From positions 7,320,179 through 7,384,178 of the forward strand of contig CM057158.1 of assembly GCA_029962745.1 (NCBI GenBank): 64,000 nt of DNA. Direction: 5' to 3'. The notes beneath the pieces were generated by a model. It was not told the DNA's origin, made no database searches, and saw nothing but the letters and a program-made list of their open reading frames with translations. The translations under genes and the position numbers were made by a program. Position 1 is the first letter of the stretch. The number at the start of each line of letters is the position of its first letter. The stretch comes from Echinometra lucunter. Its lineage: Eukaryota > Echinodermata > Echinoidea > Camarodonta > Echinometridae. Shown here in pieces: positions 13,338 through 25,356 of this stretch.

Positions 13338-14729
13338 GGTAAAAGGTGCTCTAAGATTCGTAATAGGGTTAATAAGATTAGAGTTATGATGAAGAGCTCC
13401 AAACCCCGATTTTTTTCTGCGCCACTTATAATGAGATGCTCATTAACGCATCAATAATGGTTCACATTCAAATAAAGAGAGTTTTGCCCAAATTTGCCAA
13501 AATTTGTGCGGACAAACTTGTGACATCATATTATACAATACAATACAATATTAGCATTTATATAGTGCTCTTACAATGAGTGAACATGCACTAACATTCT
13601 AAGAATTTAATTGGCCCCACCTTTTTGCTGCCAGTAGACAAAAAAAGAAGATGTCTTTTGCCCCTGCATTTTTTTTTTCATATGCCATTTAGACACATTC
13701 ATTTACACACAGAAAATAAATGTGGGGGTTTACCTAGGGGGTTTTGACACTTCATACATGAACAAGCCTTCAGGGTGGCAGTTTGGCTTTAGTATAGAAT
13801 TAGAGATTGGGTAAGGTACAGTGTTGTGTCCAGGGTGGAAGCTAAGAATTTAGTCAGTGTTCGATATTGACAGCCTGACATATGACCTGCAGACAGTGGT
13901 GACCCAACACATATGCTCCTGCGACAATTTCTATTTTATATACATATCCTCTTATGACAGTTTCTCTCTAACTTCAACTCATCAGAGGTGTAGGGTTGCA
14001 ATCAGGTTTAGGCTAGACAAGATACAAGCATCTTCATATTGTTCAAAGTACAATACTGCACATGTCTACATTCATAGAAATAGAATAGTACACACGTGCA
14101 GCATACATTCATTTAGCTCATGCAATACATTACTGGGGATTTAGGAATACTGTTCTTAACATTGTCATATGCAGCAGTATAGGTGTACCGATTGTTTAAT
14201 ATTTTATTTATTTATTTATTTCACTATACTCTTGATATGACATGGTTTGGTACTTAGCACTTTGTAGATGGCCCTCAAGATATCTCTTGCAGAATTTTAA
14301 CTGGAGATGGTGGTGGTGGTGGTGGTAGATGGTGGACTTAATGGAGGGAGGACCTTTGAAGAAGGGCACTGTTATTCCATAGGAGATTTGATTTCCCCTG
14401 ATACCATTACTAAGAATTGTGATGTCCACTGAAAAAAAAAAGAGCTGCACAGATTCCTTTAACAAGGGATATGATGTACAGCCGTGATTTGGACTCTCCA
14501 TTGCATGTAAGATACTTAAAAAGCTTAGTGCTTTTATTCTGTTGTGAAAGACGTGATGGTAGATTGAGTTGTAGGGATTATGGTTGGGGAAACAAAGGGG
14601 AAGGTTAAGAGGCTTCAGATTTTCCAGCTGAAAGGGCCAGTTGATTATCTGGGATTATGCTTTGAATAATGACCATGCAAAGCTTCTCTCCAAAGGTTGA
14701 CAAAGAGCTCTAAGTTGAGGTAGCTTGTA

Positions 14730-15065
14730 AGGTTTCCATAGCATTTACAGAATATAAAAGAGTCTGAAGTAGAGAACAGAGTAAAAAACAATACGAGACT
14801 TATCCTAAAGCATTTACAGCTATACAAGAGGGATATTCTACAATAGAGAATAGTGTAAAGATAATAAGGGACTAACTTTCTGAATTGTCTTATAGCATTA
14901 CTATCACAGTTGTACAAGAGAGATATTCTGAAGTATAGAATAGAGTACATGGGACTAACTTTGTGGATTATTGTATAGCATGTACAGATATGCAAAAGTA
15001 TTGTATATTCTGAAGTAGAGAATAGATTAGGAAAAACAACATACTAGTAAAGAATTATCCTTTAG
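14730..15065. repeat. Minisatellite, about 80-90 bp period, left part (4 units)
   Basis: Units share GATATTCTGAAGTAGAGAAT, GGGACTAACTTT and TATAGCATTTACAG-like words. The phase word lies near 14755, 14832, 14922 and 15004. The same unit resumes at about 17025, so the array is split by an insertion of roughly 1.9 kb. Confidence 0.75.
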
Positions 15066-15196
15066 CCTAGGTTCTTAATTATTTTGAGCAATGGACCAGA
15101 AATACTTCTGAAGTGGGCCACCAAGTACTATACATACATGCATACATACTCTGCTTCCGCCAAATTATCTTGGACCAGGATGTGTTAGATAGAGAG

Positions 15197-15948
15197 GTCC
15201 TCATACTAGGTAGCCGATTCATTGAATGAGGATATGCGCCTAAAATGATTACAGAGACCATTCAGAAAGTAAAAGGAAAATCACGGAAGGATCTTCTTGA
15301 CCAAAACCGGTTGGAGAATAATAAGCCAGGCCTCCCTCTCTTGAGCGCTTACCATCCCATCACGAAAAATTTCATTAAACAAGTCGTCAGCATTGGCTCC
15401 AGACCCTGAGTTGAGGAAACTAGTCGGAGATAAACCTCTACACACCCAGTGTCAGCCTCCGAATCTCAGAAAAATTGCTTGCGAGCACCAAACTCCCAGC
15501 AGCCAAACCTGCGAGAGGTAATACACCTTGTGCCAAACCTAGGTGCCAAATGTGCAAACACTCATTACTGACAACACATTTAAGATCTCCAGTAATTTCA
15601 CTCTCCATCCACAATGACTATTGCAGTAATATGCTCTACTGTTTGTTCTGCGCAAGATGCCCTTCATGCGGTTTATTTTGGCGAAACTAACACAAATTCC
15701 GGATGTGCTTCAATAACCACAAATCATCCATTCTGGAAAAACGGACTGACCTTCCGGTTGCCAGACATATTAATCTCCCTGGACACTCATGGGTGGATGT
15801 TAAAGTGTGCATTTTTGGGGGAGGATACAAATCAGCAGACGAGAAAAGAATCGCTGAACTGCAAGTAATTACGAAAAGAAGGAATTTTGAAGAGGAAGGT
15901 ATGAACAGGGATCTGTCATTCCTAAGCAGATACAAGTTCTTTCGTTAA
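15197..15948 (+). mobile_element. Penelope-like element remnant (RT tail + GIY-YIG endonuclease)
   Basis: Frame 15197-15409 reads LGSRFIE, a stop, GYAPKMI, KVKGKSRKDLL and NKPGLPLLSAYHP, like the region after the reverse transcriptase core of Penelope-like elements. After further frame changes comes LASTKLPAAKPARG (15475 on), then CAKPRCQMCKH, a cysteine-rich knuckle. Next are MLYCLFCARC and VYFGET, matching the GIY and YIG halves of the GIY-YIG domain, then LPVARHINLPGHS and DEKRIAELQVI. At least two stops and about three frameshifts make it inactive. The 5' part is missing, as is common for these elements. Confidence 0.75.
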
Positions 15949-16496
15949 TTTCTAATACACTGACAAGTGCTACAATGTTCAGTATCTCATCATTCAGTCT
16001 TGATTTTTTTTTTTTTATTATTTCCCTAATTTTTAAAAATAAATTTATATCTCTAATCTTGATTATTGAATTTAAATTAGAAGTCAGGGACTATTTTGAT
16101 CTCAACACATTTATTCATTCTCCAGCTGTTTATCCAGACTGAGTCTTATTCTATTATTCGCTCACTTCTTTTCTCAACATAATGCTCAAGAGTCTTTCGC
16201 ATCACTGCTCTTTTTTATTGTTACGTAATAAATGAGTTACTGTAAAGCATGTGCAACCATCACCTCTTCACTGTCTGTGATGGTCGCGCACACTCCTGCA
16301 TCTGTGCATCACCATGATTTTAATCATGTCTGCAGTCATGGCTACTTCGTCATTATTGTCATAATTGTCATTGGCTGAATTACTGTGAAGGGAGCACATC
16401 CTCAGCCAGTTTTCGTATCAGCCCTGTCTGTCTGAGAATGCACACCCTACATCTTCAAGTTTTCTTTTGTTTTGTTTGATACCACATTGTATACTC

Positions 16497-16525
16497 CTGA
16501 TGAAGACGGAGGAAGCCGTCAAAAA
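16497..16525 (+). other. Hammerhead-like motif downstream of the Penelope-like remnant
   Basis: CTGATGA (16497-16503) is followed by a 5-bp stem GACGG/CCGTC and an A-rich stretch where a hammerhead ribozyme has GAAA. The CUGAUGA core plus stem II fits, but the G of GAAA is absent. Penelope-like elements are known to carry hammerhead motifs, so this may be a decayed one. It could also be chance. Confidence 0.25.
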
Positions 16526-17024
16526 TTTGAGTAGAGAAAATAAAATTGGCCGCAATGCATTACAGACGCTTTTAGCAGTTTTCTTACATACATGCATACA
16601 TATGCCCAAACATACTTAATGGTATGGGGCTAATGCCTCCTCCCCTAAATTCAGCTTAATAATTTCTGAAATTTGCTTTAAAATAAAGCGAGCAAAACTT
16701 TGACATTTCATTTCAGTGGAAATTGTTATTTCCTCAGTATATACAAAATAAGATGCGGAAATTAAAAAGAGACCCTCTCACTGCTTGAAAATGAGATTTC
16801 TGATTTTGAATGTGAACTTAGCCTGCATACACAAACATGCGTGTGCTATTTACAAGCGAGCAAAATGAGTGAGCAAATTTGTTCATCACTTATGTTCAGC
16901 TATCTTGTACATGTATAACTGTGAAAAGGAAACATAAATATGTTTTCATTTATTCATTTATTTTCTAACTCAATATTTTTGGCAAGCTGCATCAAATCAT
17001 CACGTGGCACTTTAGGAAAGTGGT

Positions 17025-17185
17025 CCTAAAGCATGTGCAGTTATAAAGAGTGATATTCTGAAGAGGAAAATAGAGTAGAGACAATCAGGGACTAGCCTCA
17101 TTAATAATCCTATGGCATTTACAGTTACATTTACAAAGGTTTTGCATATTTTGATGTAGAGAATACAGCAAGGGAGTAAGGAAAA
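17025..17185. repeat. Minisatellite, right part (2 units)
   Basis: TGATATTCTGAAGAGGAAAA (about 17051) and CATATTTTGATGTAGAGAAT (about 17146) are further units of the array at 14730-15065, with CTAAAGCATGTGCAG and ATGGCATTTACAG as the intervening words. Confidence 0.7.
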
Positions 17186-17227
17186 GAGGTTTTCTCTTTG
17201 GAGAAAGCTAGATGGAGGTGTGTAAGG

Positions 17228-17308
17228 AATAGAGAGAGAGAGAGAGATGAAAAGAAAATGAGAGAGAGAGAGAGATGAAAAGGAAATGAGAGAGAGGGAG
17301 AGAGAGAG
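17228..17308. repeat. (GA)n microsatellite with GATGAAAAG spacers
   Basis: Three GA-dinucleotide blocks are separated by two near-identical GATGAAAAG(A/G)AAATG spacers. Confidence 0.9.
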
Positions 17309-17810
17309 TATAAAACAGTAATGGATAGACAGGAAGAAGAATGTAATGTGATAGTGAAAGAATTACATGCCCCTGTTAGACTCCCTCTAAAGGAAGGAGT
17401 CTTTGGTTGTCTATCCATTATTAAGCAATGATGTAGTTCACAAGTAATTGTTTTGATGCTCTCTCTTATTGTAAAGAATATCTTCTACACCATACCTACA
17501 TTGAAGTAGCAACCTGTTCTTGTTGAAACAGAAAGTCTTCTCTATCACTTTTTGTTCTGCAGAAGCAAGATTTTCTTGAGTGTATTCCCTTATTATTTCA
17601 CCCTGTGATGACCAGTTGACCTATTTTTTTCAACCTTAAAGGGGGTACCCAATGCTGAAACAATGTTAGCTCATTTAAAAGAGCATGATTTCATCTGCAG
17701 AAAATCATCTGCCAAAAGTTTTTTTTAAAGTCGTGTTGCCAAGGAAACCCCCAAATGTGGTAAGATTTCAGGATATTTTTGACCCCTCAGCTGTGACCCA
17801 GTTTCAACTG

Positions 17811-17850
17811 GGTACCCACTTGACGTCAAAATGACGTCAAAGTGGGTACC
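17811..17850. promoter_or_regulatory. 40-bp palindrome carrying two CRE-type TGACGTCA octamers
   Basis: GGTACCCACTTGACGTCA at 17811-17828 is mirrored by TGACGTCAAAGTGGGTACC. Each arm carries a perfect TGACGTCA, the CREB/ATF consensus. A related GGGTACCCACTTTTACGTCAT occurs near 17937-17956, so the palindrome may instead be the core of a repeat. Regulatory function is inference. Confidence 0.4.
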
Positions 17851-18214
17851 TTGTCGTGCACTTCTAGCAAAGTGCGCACAAGGTATAATACATATTGTAC
17901 ATTCTAGCGCGCAGCACAACTGCAATGCGTGAAGCTGGGTACCCACTTTTACGTCATGCCTCATACTCAAATTTTTTGGTCAGCTCTTGACTTTTTATGA
18001 GAAAATTAGCCAAAATGCATTGATTTAGATTGAAAATTATTATATTTTTAATGTAATTTTTTCTTAGAATTCTATTCTCGATCGTATATAAAAAAAAAAT
18101 TACCATTGTGTAATCACTTTAAGTGGTGTATCTGTTGAAGCAGAGCATTTCACATATATTTTTCATTGGCAGAGAAATCTGACATAACAAATATTACAGC
18201 TGAATAACATTTCT

Positions 18215-18534
18215 GGGGGGTGTTTCATAAAGCTGTTCGTAAAGTTATGAATGACTTTACGAACGACTTGAATATGGCAAGCCAAATGGGATTCTCAGTC
18301 ATTATAAATCTCATCAGCTAAAGGTGAAATATGCAGATGCAGATTAACATTACTATTGTTCACAAAAATTTTCATAGTGAAGTATGATTTTTGCCACAAT
18401 TTAATTGAGATTATGCAGAAATGCAGTCACACTTTGTAAAAACTTCAGGAAAAACTTTGGGCATCCCATTTGCCACTTCATATTCAAGTCGGTCGTAAGT
18501 CATGCGTAACTTTACGAACGGCTTTATGAAACAC
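18215..18534. mobile_element. 320-bp MITE, TTTCATAAAG family, copy 1
   Basis: The left end GGGGGGTGTTTCATAAAGCTG and right end GGCTTTATGAAACAC are inverted copies, with further pairing over CGTAAAGTTA / TAACTTTACG. A diverged copy is at 21373-21690, sharing ACTTGAATATGG(C/A)AAGCCAAATG and CAATTTAATTGAGATTATG. Confidence 0.85.
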
Positions 18535-18836
18535 TGGTGAATTTTGTAAATTATGTATCTTTTAACCGATTGGATACAATTTGATGTCAACCGGTATAAC
18601 ACACAGTTTCCATAGAACCTGGCCTGTGAAATCCTGGGCTTTGTACTGGTACTCAACAGGTTAATATATCCCTTTGTTCATTTCTTTTTATTTCTTATTT
18701 TTCCTTTTTAGAGGGAGAGCATTGCTGTTTTCTTTGGGGAAAAAAAAATCATGTTTGTTTTTCCATTTTATCTCTTCCAATTCTTTTTTTTTTCAGAGTG
18801 ATAATGTTGGAGATACTAAAAAGAGAGTGATAGTCA

Positions 18837-18861
18837 TATATATATATATATATATATATAT
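18837..18861. repeat. (TA)n microsatellite
   Basis: About 12 TA units at 18837-18861. Confidence 0.9.
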
Positions 18862-19210
18862 CAAGACTTTTCCTGGATATTATTTCAAACAAAGTACAGA
18901 TGTCCAAATTCATGTTTATAGTACTGTATAAGCCAATATTTTAGCATACAGATATTTTAGCAATTTGAGACAAGTTTGACTTATTAGTGAGTCAATTTTT
19001 TTCACGTTTTGAATGATGTTTCTATACTTAAATATAGGCATTTTCCAGAGTGGAAATTTTAGGGAGGACATCATCACGAAATTAGCAAAAATTAGACCAC
19101 CGCAAAAATTTCAGCTTATAAAGTATACTTCCAAGCCATCTTGGCTGTAAAATCAGGTAGTATAAGGGATGCTCAGCTCACATTTCTTGCTTCCTTTCTT
19201 ATTCCTGTAG

Positions 19211-19329
19211 GCTATGTGGATGATGCTACAGCATACGGAGCCACAAGACTTCGTCATAGCAACTAATACAGTTCACAGCGTCAGGGAGTTTGTGGTAGCT
19301 GCATTTAAATGCATAGGGGTCGACATTGT
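19211..19329 (+). CDS. GMDS: GMDS exon (AMWMMLQ ... DFVIAT ... VHSVREFV)
   Basis: The exon follows TTCCTGTAG and enters in phase 0. It ends two bases into a Val codon before GTAAGT, phase 2. It encodes [20 protein letters not shown] and [25 protein letters not shown] and HSVREFV are conserved family motifs in the C-terminal substrate-binding part. The neighbouring introns are 6.3 and 6.0 kb. Confidence 0.97.
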
Positions 19330-20060
19330 GTAAGTACTTATGAAACAGTAGTTAATGACAATGATATATGTCTTTCTGTCATGTGGTGATTATGGTATAC
19401 CGCATGTAAAGATTTTAGGCCTGTGATTACTCACATCTGCATGCATAAAATTCAATACAGACTGCTGGGCAGTATAGCAAACATTAGTGGCTGGCAGAGT
19501 TATAGTTTTGCATCTGCCTATCATGTCCTTTACAAGATCCTGGGTCTGTACTAAGTTGTGGACATATTCATGCTTAGTTTATCAAGTAAGGCAAGATGCT
19601 TGGCAACCGATGGACATAATGTTGAAATTACCCCTGTATTGACAATCTGATTCACCTTTGCAGACTAACTGTGGCAAATTATGTGCTAAATGCCTTTATG
19701 TAGGATAGAAATACAGATAATGCTAGAGTGATCATGACATTTGTAGATTAAACATCTTAAACAAGATTGAATGAGAAAAAAAGAATTCAGCCTTCTTGAG
19801 GATGTTAGTTTTACTGAGCATTTACTGTGCAGTAAGAGCAGACTACATCTCCATGCCAACTCAATCATAGTTTACCTTAGACTTAAACTCTGGCTTAACT
19901 AAACTGGACTGAAACACAAGAGGAGTTAAACTTAACTGGGGCTGAATGTCAGGTTTGGCACTGACTAAAATGAAGACTGGAGTTTAAGTTTAATGGGGAT
20001 TAATAATATGGGCCATGACCTTTGGTTTGGTAGACAGTTGCTGTACTGACTGAGCCAACT

Positions 20061-20208
20061 GGGCCCTGTTTCATAAAACTTGTTATCAGTAACAACTGCC
20101 ACATTTCTATGACAAATTTGCTCTCAGCCAGTCAGATGCAAGGATTTCAGTAGCTTGTAGCAGTTATTGCAGCTTGTTATTGATAACAAGTTTTATGAAA
20201 CAGGGTCC
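20061..20208. mobile_element. 148-bp palindromic MITE, GTTTCATAAAACTTG ends
   Basis: GGGCCCTGTTTCATAAAACT at the left is mirrored by GTTTTATGAAACAGGGTCC at the right, with inner pairing TTGTTATCAGTAACAA / TTGTTATTGATAACAA. It is one of several TTTCATAAA-type elements here. Confidence 0.85.
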
Positions 20209-21372
20209 TGGTCTTCTCTTATTGGATGTCGGTGTTAATCACAGCTCTCTTGGCAAGACATGAAATCACATACAGCTACCTCTCCATGTCTTCTGCTTTA
20301 AGATGAGGTTATTTTTCTTATAGCTCATTGACATCATGCTATTGATAATATGGCAACTACTTATGGGGTGCTCGATGAAATATGTGCCTCATTCTCCCGG
20401 TATCTCCCCTTCTTCCATTTTTTTTTTATCCTTCACCAACTACCCTTTGCCCTTCTCCTTGTTATTACCTCAATATTTTCGTTCTCTCGGACTCCCCATT
20501 CTACCTATCTCTCTGTGAACATATCAAGGTATAATTATAAAATACAAACCTAATTTATCCATTGTCTGATTGGTTGTCAATGTTGTTCACAAGAATTCTT
20601 TGATGATTTTGGTCACAACTCAGCTCAGCATTGGTCATTCAAACTGTAAAGTTTGACTGGGTATGAGGTAATTAGGTGTGGTTGTCTAAAGGTAAGTCTA
20701 TACTTTATAGTTGTAGTGAGTGAAGTAACATGCCTAATTGTTGAATAATCTTAAAACAAAGATTTGAAGGGAGGGTCTACCCCCATGTCACATTGATATG
20801 AGTAAATGCCTGAAAATGAAATAAAAAATAGATATAACACCAAAAGGAAGGAATGATTGGATGAACCAGTGAAAGGTTAAGAAAACTATGATAAAGTCAA
20901 AAAAACTCAAAGATCTTTGAAATTTTTAATGATCCTTTTGAAAATTTGGCATCTTTGTGATATTGGTTGAACAGAAATTACGAAAATCAAATGTTAAAAC
21001 TGTTCCTGCTTGTTGATTGTTGATAAAGTTAAAAAAAAAAAAATGAAATAAGATTACCAGAGAACAAACAAGGTCAGTGATATATTCATGGCCCTTAACT
21101 GCATTAAATAGAAGCTTGAGTTCTTGGTTAAAATAATATGTGAGCTTTCACATTCTTATCATGTCAGTTAGGAAGAATTTCACAATATGAAAGAGGTTCC
21201 CCGAAAGGATTGCTCTTCAAATGCCCTCATATTTGAAATAAGACGAGAAATAGCTCAAGTGTCCGGGTCGAACATTCACGTCATATTTTGTGTGCAGTCC
21301 CATATACTAATTTCTGTGTGCAGTGGGGAAGTGAGTCAATTTCTTATCACTTTGATGATTCCAAAATCTTGT

Positions 21373-21690
21373 ATGCATTTCACAAAGCTGTGCGCAAAGT
21401 TACACATGACTTTAAGAATGACTTGAATATGGAAAGCCAAATGGAATTCTCATTCATATTTAATCACATAAGCTAAAGTTGAAATATCTATGTAGATGAA
21501 CAATATTATTATCAAAAAAACATTTTTAACGTGAAGTGTGGTTTTTGCCAACAATTTAATTGAGATTATGGGAAATGCACTCACACTTTGTTAAAACAAG
21601 ATGAATAACTTTGGGCATTGCATTTGGCTGTTCATAGTTAAGTCGTTCTTGAAGTCATGCATAACTTTATGCAAAACTTTGTGAAACACA
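21373..21690. mobile_element. MITE, TTTCATAAAG family, diverged copy 2
   Basis: The ends GCATTTCACAAAGCTGTGCG and CAAAACTTTGTGAAACACA are inverted. The interior matches 18215-18534 in the same orientation with many substitutions. Confidence 0.8.
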
Positions 21691-22096
21691 CTCCAGTTCT
21701 TCAATACAACTAATCTACCTTCCCCAGTTGCATGTAAAGAGTTTTTTTCACATTAAAATGCATGACTAGGACTCTTTTTTTTTACTTTAATTTTGATCAA
21801 TACAGTGTCTTAATGAACATGTAACTTTCAACCTGTTGTGTGAAATTACTAGTTTTTAACAAAGGAAGGGGGCCTAAGGATTGAACCTTGAGCCACTCCT
21901 GTACTGACCTCCACAATGTTTGATTTTTCATTTCCAATTAAAAATTTATTATTTCCTTTTGCTAAGGTAAGAGTTAAACCAAGTAAGACAATTATCCGCA
22001 TTATCTTTCCATGCATGTAGTTGCATAACTAGGTTCGGGAGTATTTCAGTTTTTTTTTCTCTTGAATATTATACAAATATATAAGGCTGTGAGAGA

Positions 22097-22174
22097 GTCT
22101 GGTTGGAATTATGGTACCCAAAGTGACGTTAATGGTCGCATTCTAGTCAATGAGGGCACCATAGTTTAACCAGA
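22097..22174. repeat. Inverted repeat with 22-bp arms
   Basis: GTCTGGTTGGAATTATGGTA (22097 on) pairs with ACCATAGTTTAACCAGAC (to 22174) around a loop of about 33 bp that contains a GTGACGTTA word. Confidence 0.7.
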
Positions 22175-22465
22175 CGCTCGAGCGAAGGCAGTATATATTT
22201 GGTTTATATATTTCATCTTTAGTAAATGCTTGAAGTGTAGACATTTATTATTTAATTCAAACAAATAGTGAATGCAGGCAGTGATTGCATAGCGGGAATA
22301 CAAAATTACCGAAATGGCATCATGACACCCGGGACAATAAATGCGCACAAAATTCCTATTGTCACAATAAAGTACGCTTATTTATCTGTGAAATGATGTT
22401 GCAATGGAAACTTGCTCATTTACATGAGGATAGTGGGAATTGTATTCCATCATGTGATGCGCAAT

Positions 22466-23540
22466 CAAGGTGACCAGATGTCCCATATTTGAACTATTTT
22501 TCCCGCGTCCCTTACGACCCTCCCTGAGTTGCCGTTTCATCTTGTATTTCAAACTTCCTGTTGAAATAATGGAATGAAATATCCAAAAATAGATAATTAA
22601 TAAACTGCATGCATAAAATGAAGCATGCGGAAGCAGAATGTTTCATAATTTTTGCTCGCTCACTTCGCTCACTCCCTAGGTTTTAAAAGTAGAATGTTTA
22701 GTTTCTGGGCAAACAACACAGCCTCTATAGCTAAATGAACAAAATACAATATTTCATTAAACAGTAAACAAGCTGGGATATGAGACTTTATTTAAGATCC
22801 GTAGGGTCTGATGATGGTTGGAATCTTCAACGCCAATAATTGTTAGAACACGTTTTGAAAGCAGATTCTTGATTTTTATAAGAAAAGGATGTCAGGTGGG
22901 AATGAAATGTATCTGAAAAACACTGAAGTCCAACATCACTGGGAGTACCCACTTTGGTACCTCCTTTCTAAAGAGGAGGCACCCATTGAATGGCAAAGGT
23001 AAAAATAAGGTATCAGCTAGGAATGGTGCACCCTCTCAATCAATGCACCTTAGAGAAATATGTCGAAAATATAATTTTATAACCTTACAAAATCCAAGCA
23101 CTGGCGTAAATTACAAATAACATCAAAGCTTTATGATGCATGAATCTAATGTGACTAAATTCTATTTTATTCAAATTACAAAATAGATTCACCATCAATC
23201 AACCGACGATCACCTCATTCATTTGAAAATAATACAGGATTTAGAATCAATACAAGAATCTACATTTAAAGACTTCTCATCCATTGGCAGAGATGCAGGA
23301 ATAAGAATTAATATAACAATCTAACTTCCCTCTTGTCTAATCCTTTTTTTTATACTAAAGGAGAAGATTCCGCTGTATGATGTTGGTTAATGTCAGCTTT
23401 TCGGAGGCACCATCTACTCCTAGATTTTGGTTGCTCGCTGTGCTCGCTCGCAATGTCACTATTATGCCTTGCCCTCTGGCCCTCTGAAATCAAGGCCCAA
23501 CAAAGGCCCGTATTTTAGAATCCAAAATCTGGTCACCCTG
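22466..23540. mobile_element. Non-autonomous hAT-like element (1075 bp) with 8-bp TSD
   Basis: The 5' end CAAGGTGACCAGAT and 3' end (reverse complement) CAGGGTGACCAGAT are TIRs. The flanking octamers TGCGCAAT (22458-22465) and TGCGCAGT (23541-23548) agree at 7 of 8 bases. An 8-bp target duplication and CA(G/A)GG-type ends are hallmarks of the hAT superfamily. No transposase frame is visible. Subterminal GCTCGCTCACTTCGCTCAC words occur inside both ends. Confidence 0.8.
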
Positions 23541-23893
23541 TGCGCAGTACACCAGTCAAATGCGAGAAATTCTAGTCATGATGGATATAAACTATGGCTT
23601 TATTGGATTACTGTGAAATGATACTTGCCCTTGAAAGCACACATTTTCTCTTTTATCAGAACTAAATTTTTCTTCCAAATTTTGTTTAATTTCATACCTT
23701 TGCACGTCATTTGTTTAATTTCCTTATTACTTGATGCCTTCATCTCACTTTAATTTATTAGTGTTTTCTTTTTTTCCTTCTGTATTTTAACGTAACATAA
23801 TTCATAGTAACTTAATACAAATATGGATCGGAAGCCAGTATGGTAAATATGAAGTAAATTGCCACATTCAAATGATGCAGTATTAGCATTCTA

Positions 23894-24590
23894 ATTAAAG
23901 GAGAAGTCCAGACGATTTCATTAAACTTACACTATAAACCTTAACATTCATGCAAACAGATAATGCTACTTTCATTTATCAAAGTGATTTTTGTGATTTT
24001 TAAATACCGATTAAGTGTTGGCTTTTTTACTCCGAATAATTGAATTTCCCACCGAAACCCAAATATGGTCATAAGTCGTGTGACGTAGGCGATGCATTTG
24101 CACTGCGCATGCGCACTTATTCTCTGCACATTCTCTATGCAAAATGCTGATATGTCTAGCTTTTAGCTGTACAAATCACACCAGTTCTGTTCCAAAGAGA
24201 AGTTTTTTGCAATCCCGAATCCCCTGATGGACAGGGAGAGGTGTGCCTGATGAATTAATGATATTAGAACGGACAAATTCGATTTCAAAACTTAGAAATT
24301 TTCGAAGTTAAAGAAAGTGTGCGAAGACCACTTCGAGCCGGAATATCGTACACGCATATCGTTTGCATCGCCTGGCCTGCCTGCGGTGCATCAGCTATGT
24401 CACTGGGCCCGGGTGCGAACTGTATTGTGGATGAAAATGGGCTCGTACTAGAACTACTGTTTATACAAGTTAATTGTTGATTACTCGGTAATCCTAGGGT
24501 ATGTCGTGTAAAGTAAGACATTTTCTAGCTGCTGAATTTTTTCTCTTTATGATCCATGCTTACAGAAATCGCCTAGACTTCTCCTTTAAA
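23894..24590. mobile_element. About 700-bp TIR element, TTAAAGGAGAAGTC ends
   Basis: TTAAAGGAGAAGTCCAGACG at 23894-23913 is mirrored by GCCTAGACTTCTCCTTTAA near 24571-24589, and GATTTC / GAAATC extends the pairing to about 25 bp. There is no transposase-like protein. The middle (24060-24440) is CpG-rich compared with its surroundings. Confidence 0.85.
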
Positions 24591-24860
24591 TATTCATATT
24601 ATTTAGCCTTGATGATCGATACCACATACAAGTAAGTGATAATGCCTGTCAAATGTTCCAAAACTCCCCAAGGTTTTTTTTTCAGGTCTTGGGTTCAGAG
24701 AATTCATTCAGCTCAGATAATGACTGCTAAAACATGCAGGCATTTTAAAATCAGCTCTTAATTTTTTCATTACTCAGATTCATAAGAGAAAGGCTAAAGC
24801 TCTTCAGAGTGGAAAGGATTCTAAATCTGTTGACTTATGAATCCCCATCCCCTTTTGACT

Positions 24861-25262
24861 AAAGCCCACTGCACACTGTACAATCTGATTTTCTTACAAA
24901 TGGCATTTTGCATTAAATATGAATGTTTGAACAAGTAAAATTATCTTATTTGAAATTGGGAATAATGATAGGAATACTAAAATCTAAATTTTGGTTAACT
25001 GCAAGCCTTTTGGTCAGAGTAAAGGCCTAATTGGCTTCAAATCGTAGCCAATCGCAAGATTGCTATGATGTCACTATGATTCGGCGTAGAGTTTGCTTTT
25101 ATTCCTACAGGGAGGCTTGCAGTAGCCTGGAATTTTGATATTAATATTCATACGACTATTCGGAACTTTGATCATTAAGATTTTACATGTTTGAATGTTC
25201 ATATCAAATGCTATAACAAATTTTTCCAAAATCGGATCGCAGACGGACTGTAAGTGTTCAAT
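24861..25262. mobile_element. MITE with GCCCGGC-type ends, copy 2
   Basis: It matches the element at 12942-13337 in the same orientation throughout. Its ends are more diverged (TAAAGCCCACTGCACACTGT at the left). It ends about 95 bp before the next exon. Confidence 0.8.
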
Positions 25263-25356
25263 GGTCTTAATACAGGAATCAAAAGGTTGCTGTAGGTAAT
25301 TCTGTAGGTAATTCTATTTGCTGTAGGTTAATTCTATTTGTTTCATTATGTTCTAG

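Larger units (their letters stand above)
19330..25356 (+). other. GMDS intron (6.03 kb)
   Basis: Donor GTAAGT, acceptor ATGTTCTAG ending at 25356. It is rich in mobile DNA: MITEs at 20061-20208 and 21373-21690, an inverted repeat at 22097-22174, a hAT-like element at 22466-23540, a TIR element at 23894-24590 and a second GCCCGGC-type MITE copy at about 24861-25262. A 15-bp CTGTAGGTAATTCTA duplication occurs near 25285-25335. Confidence 0.8.
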
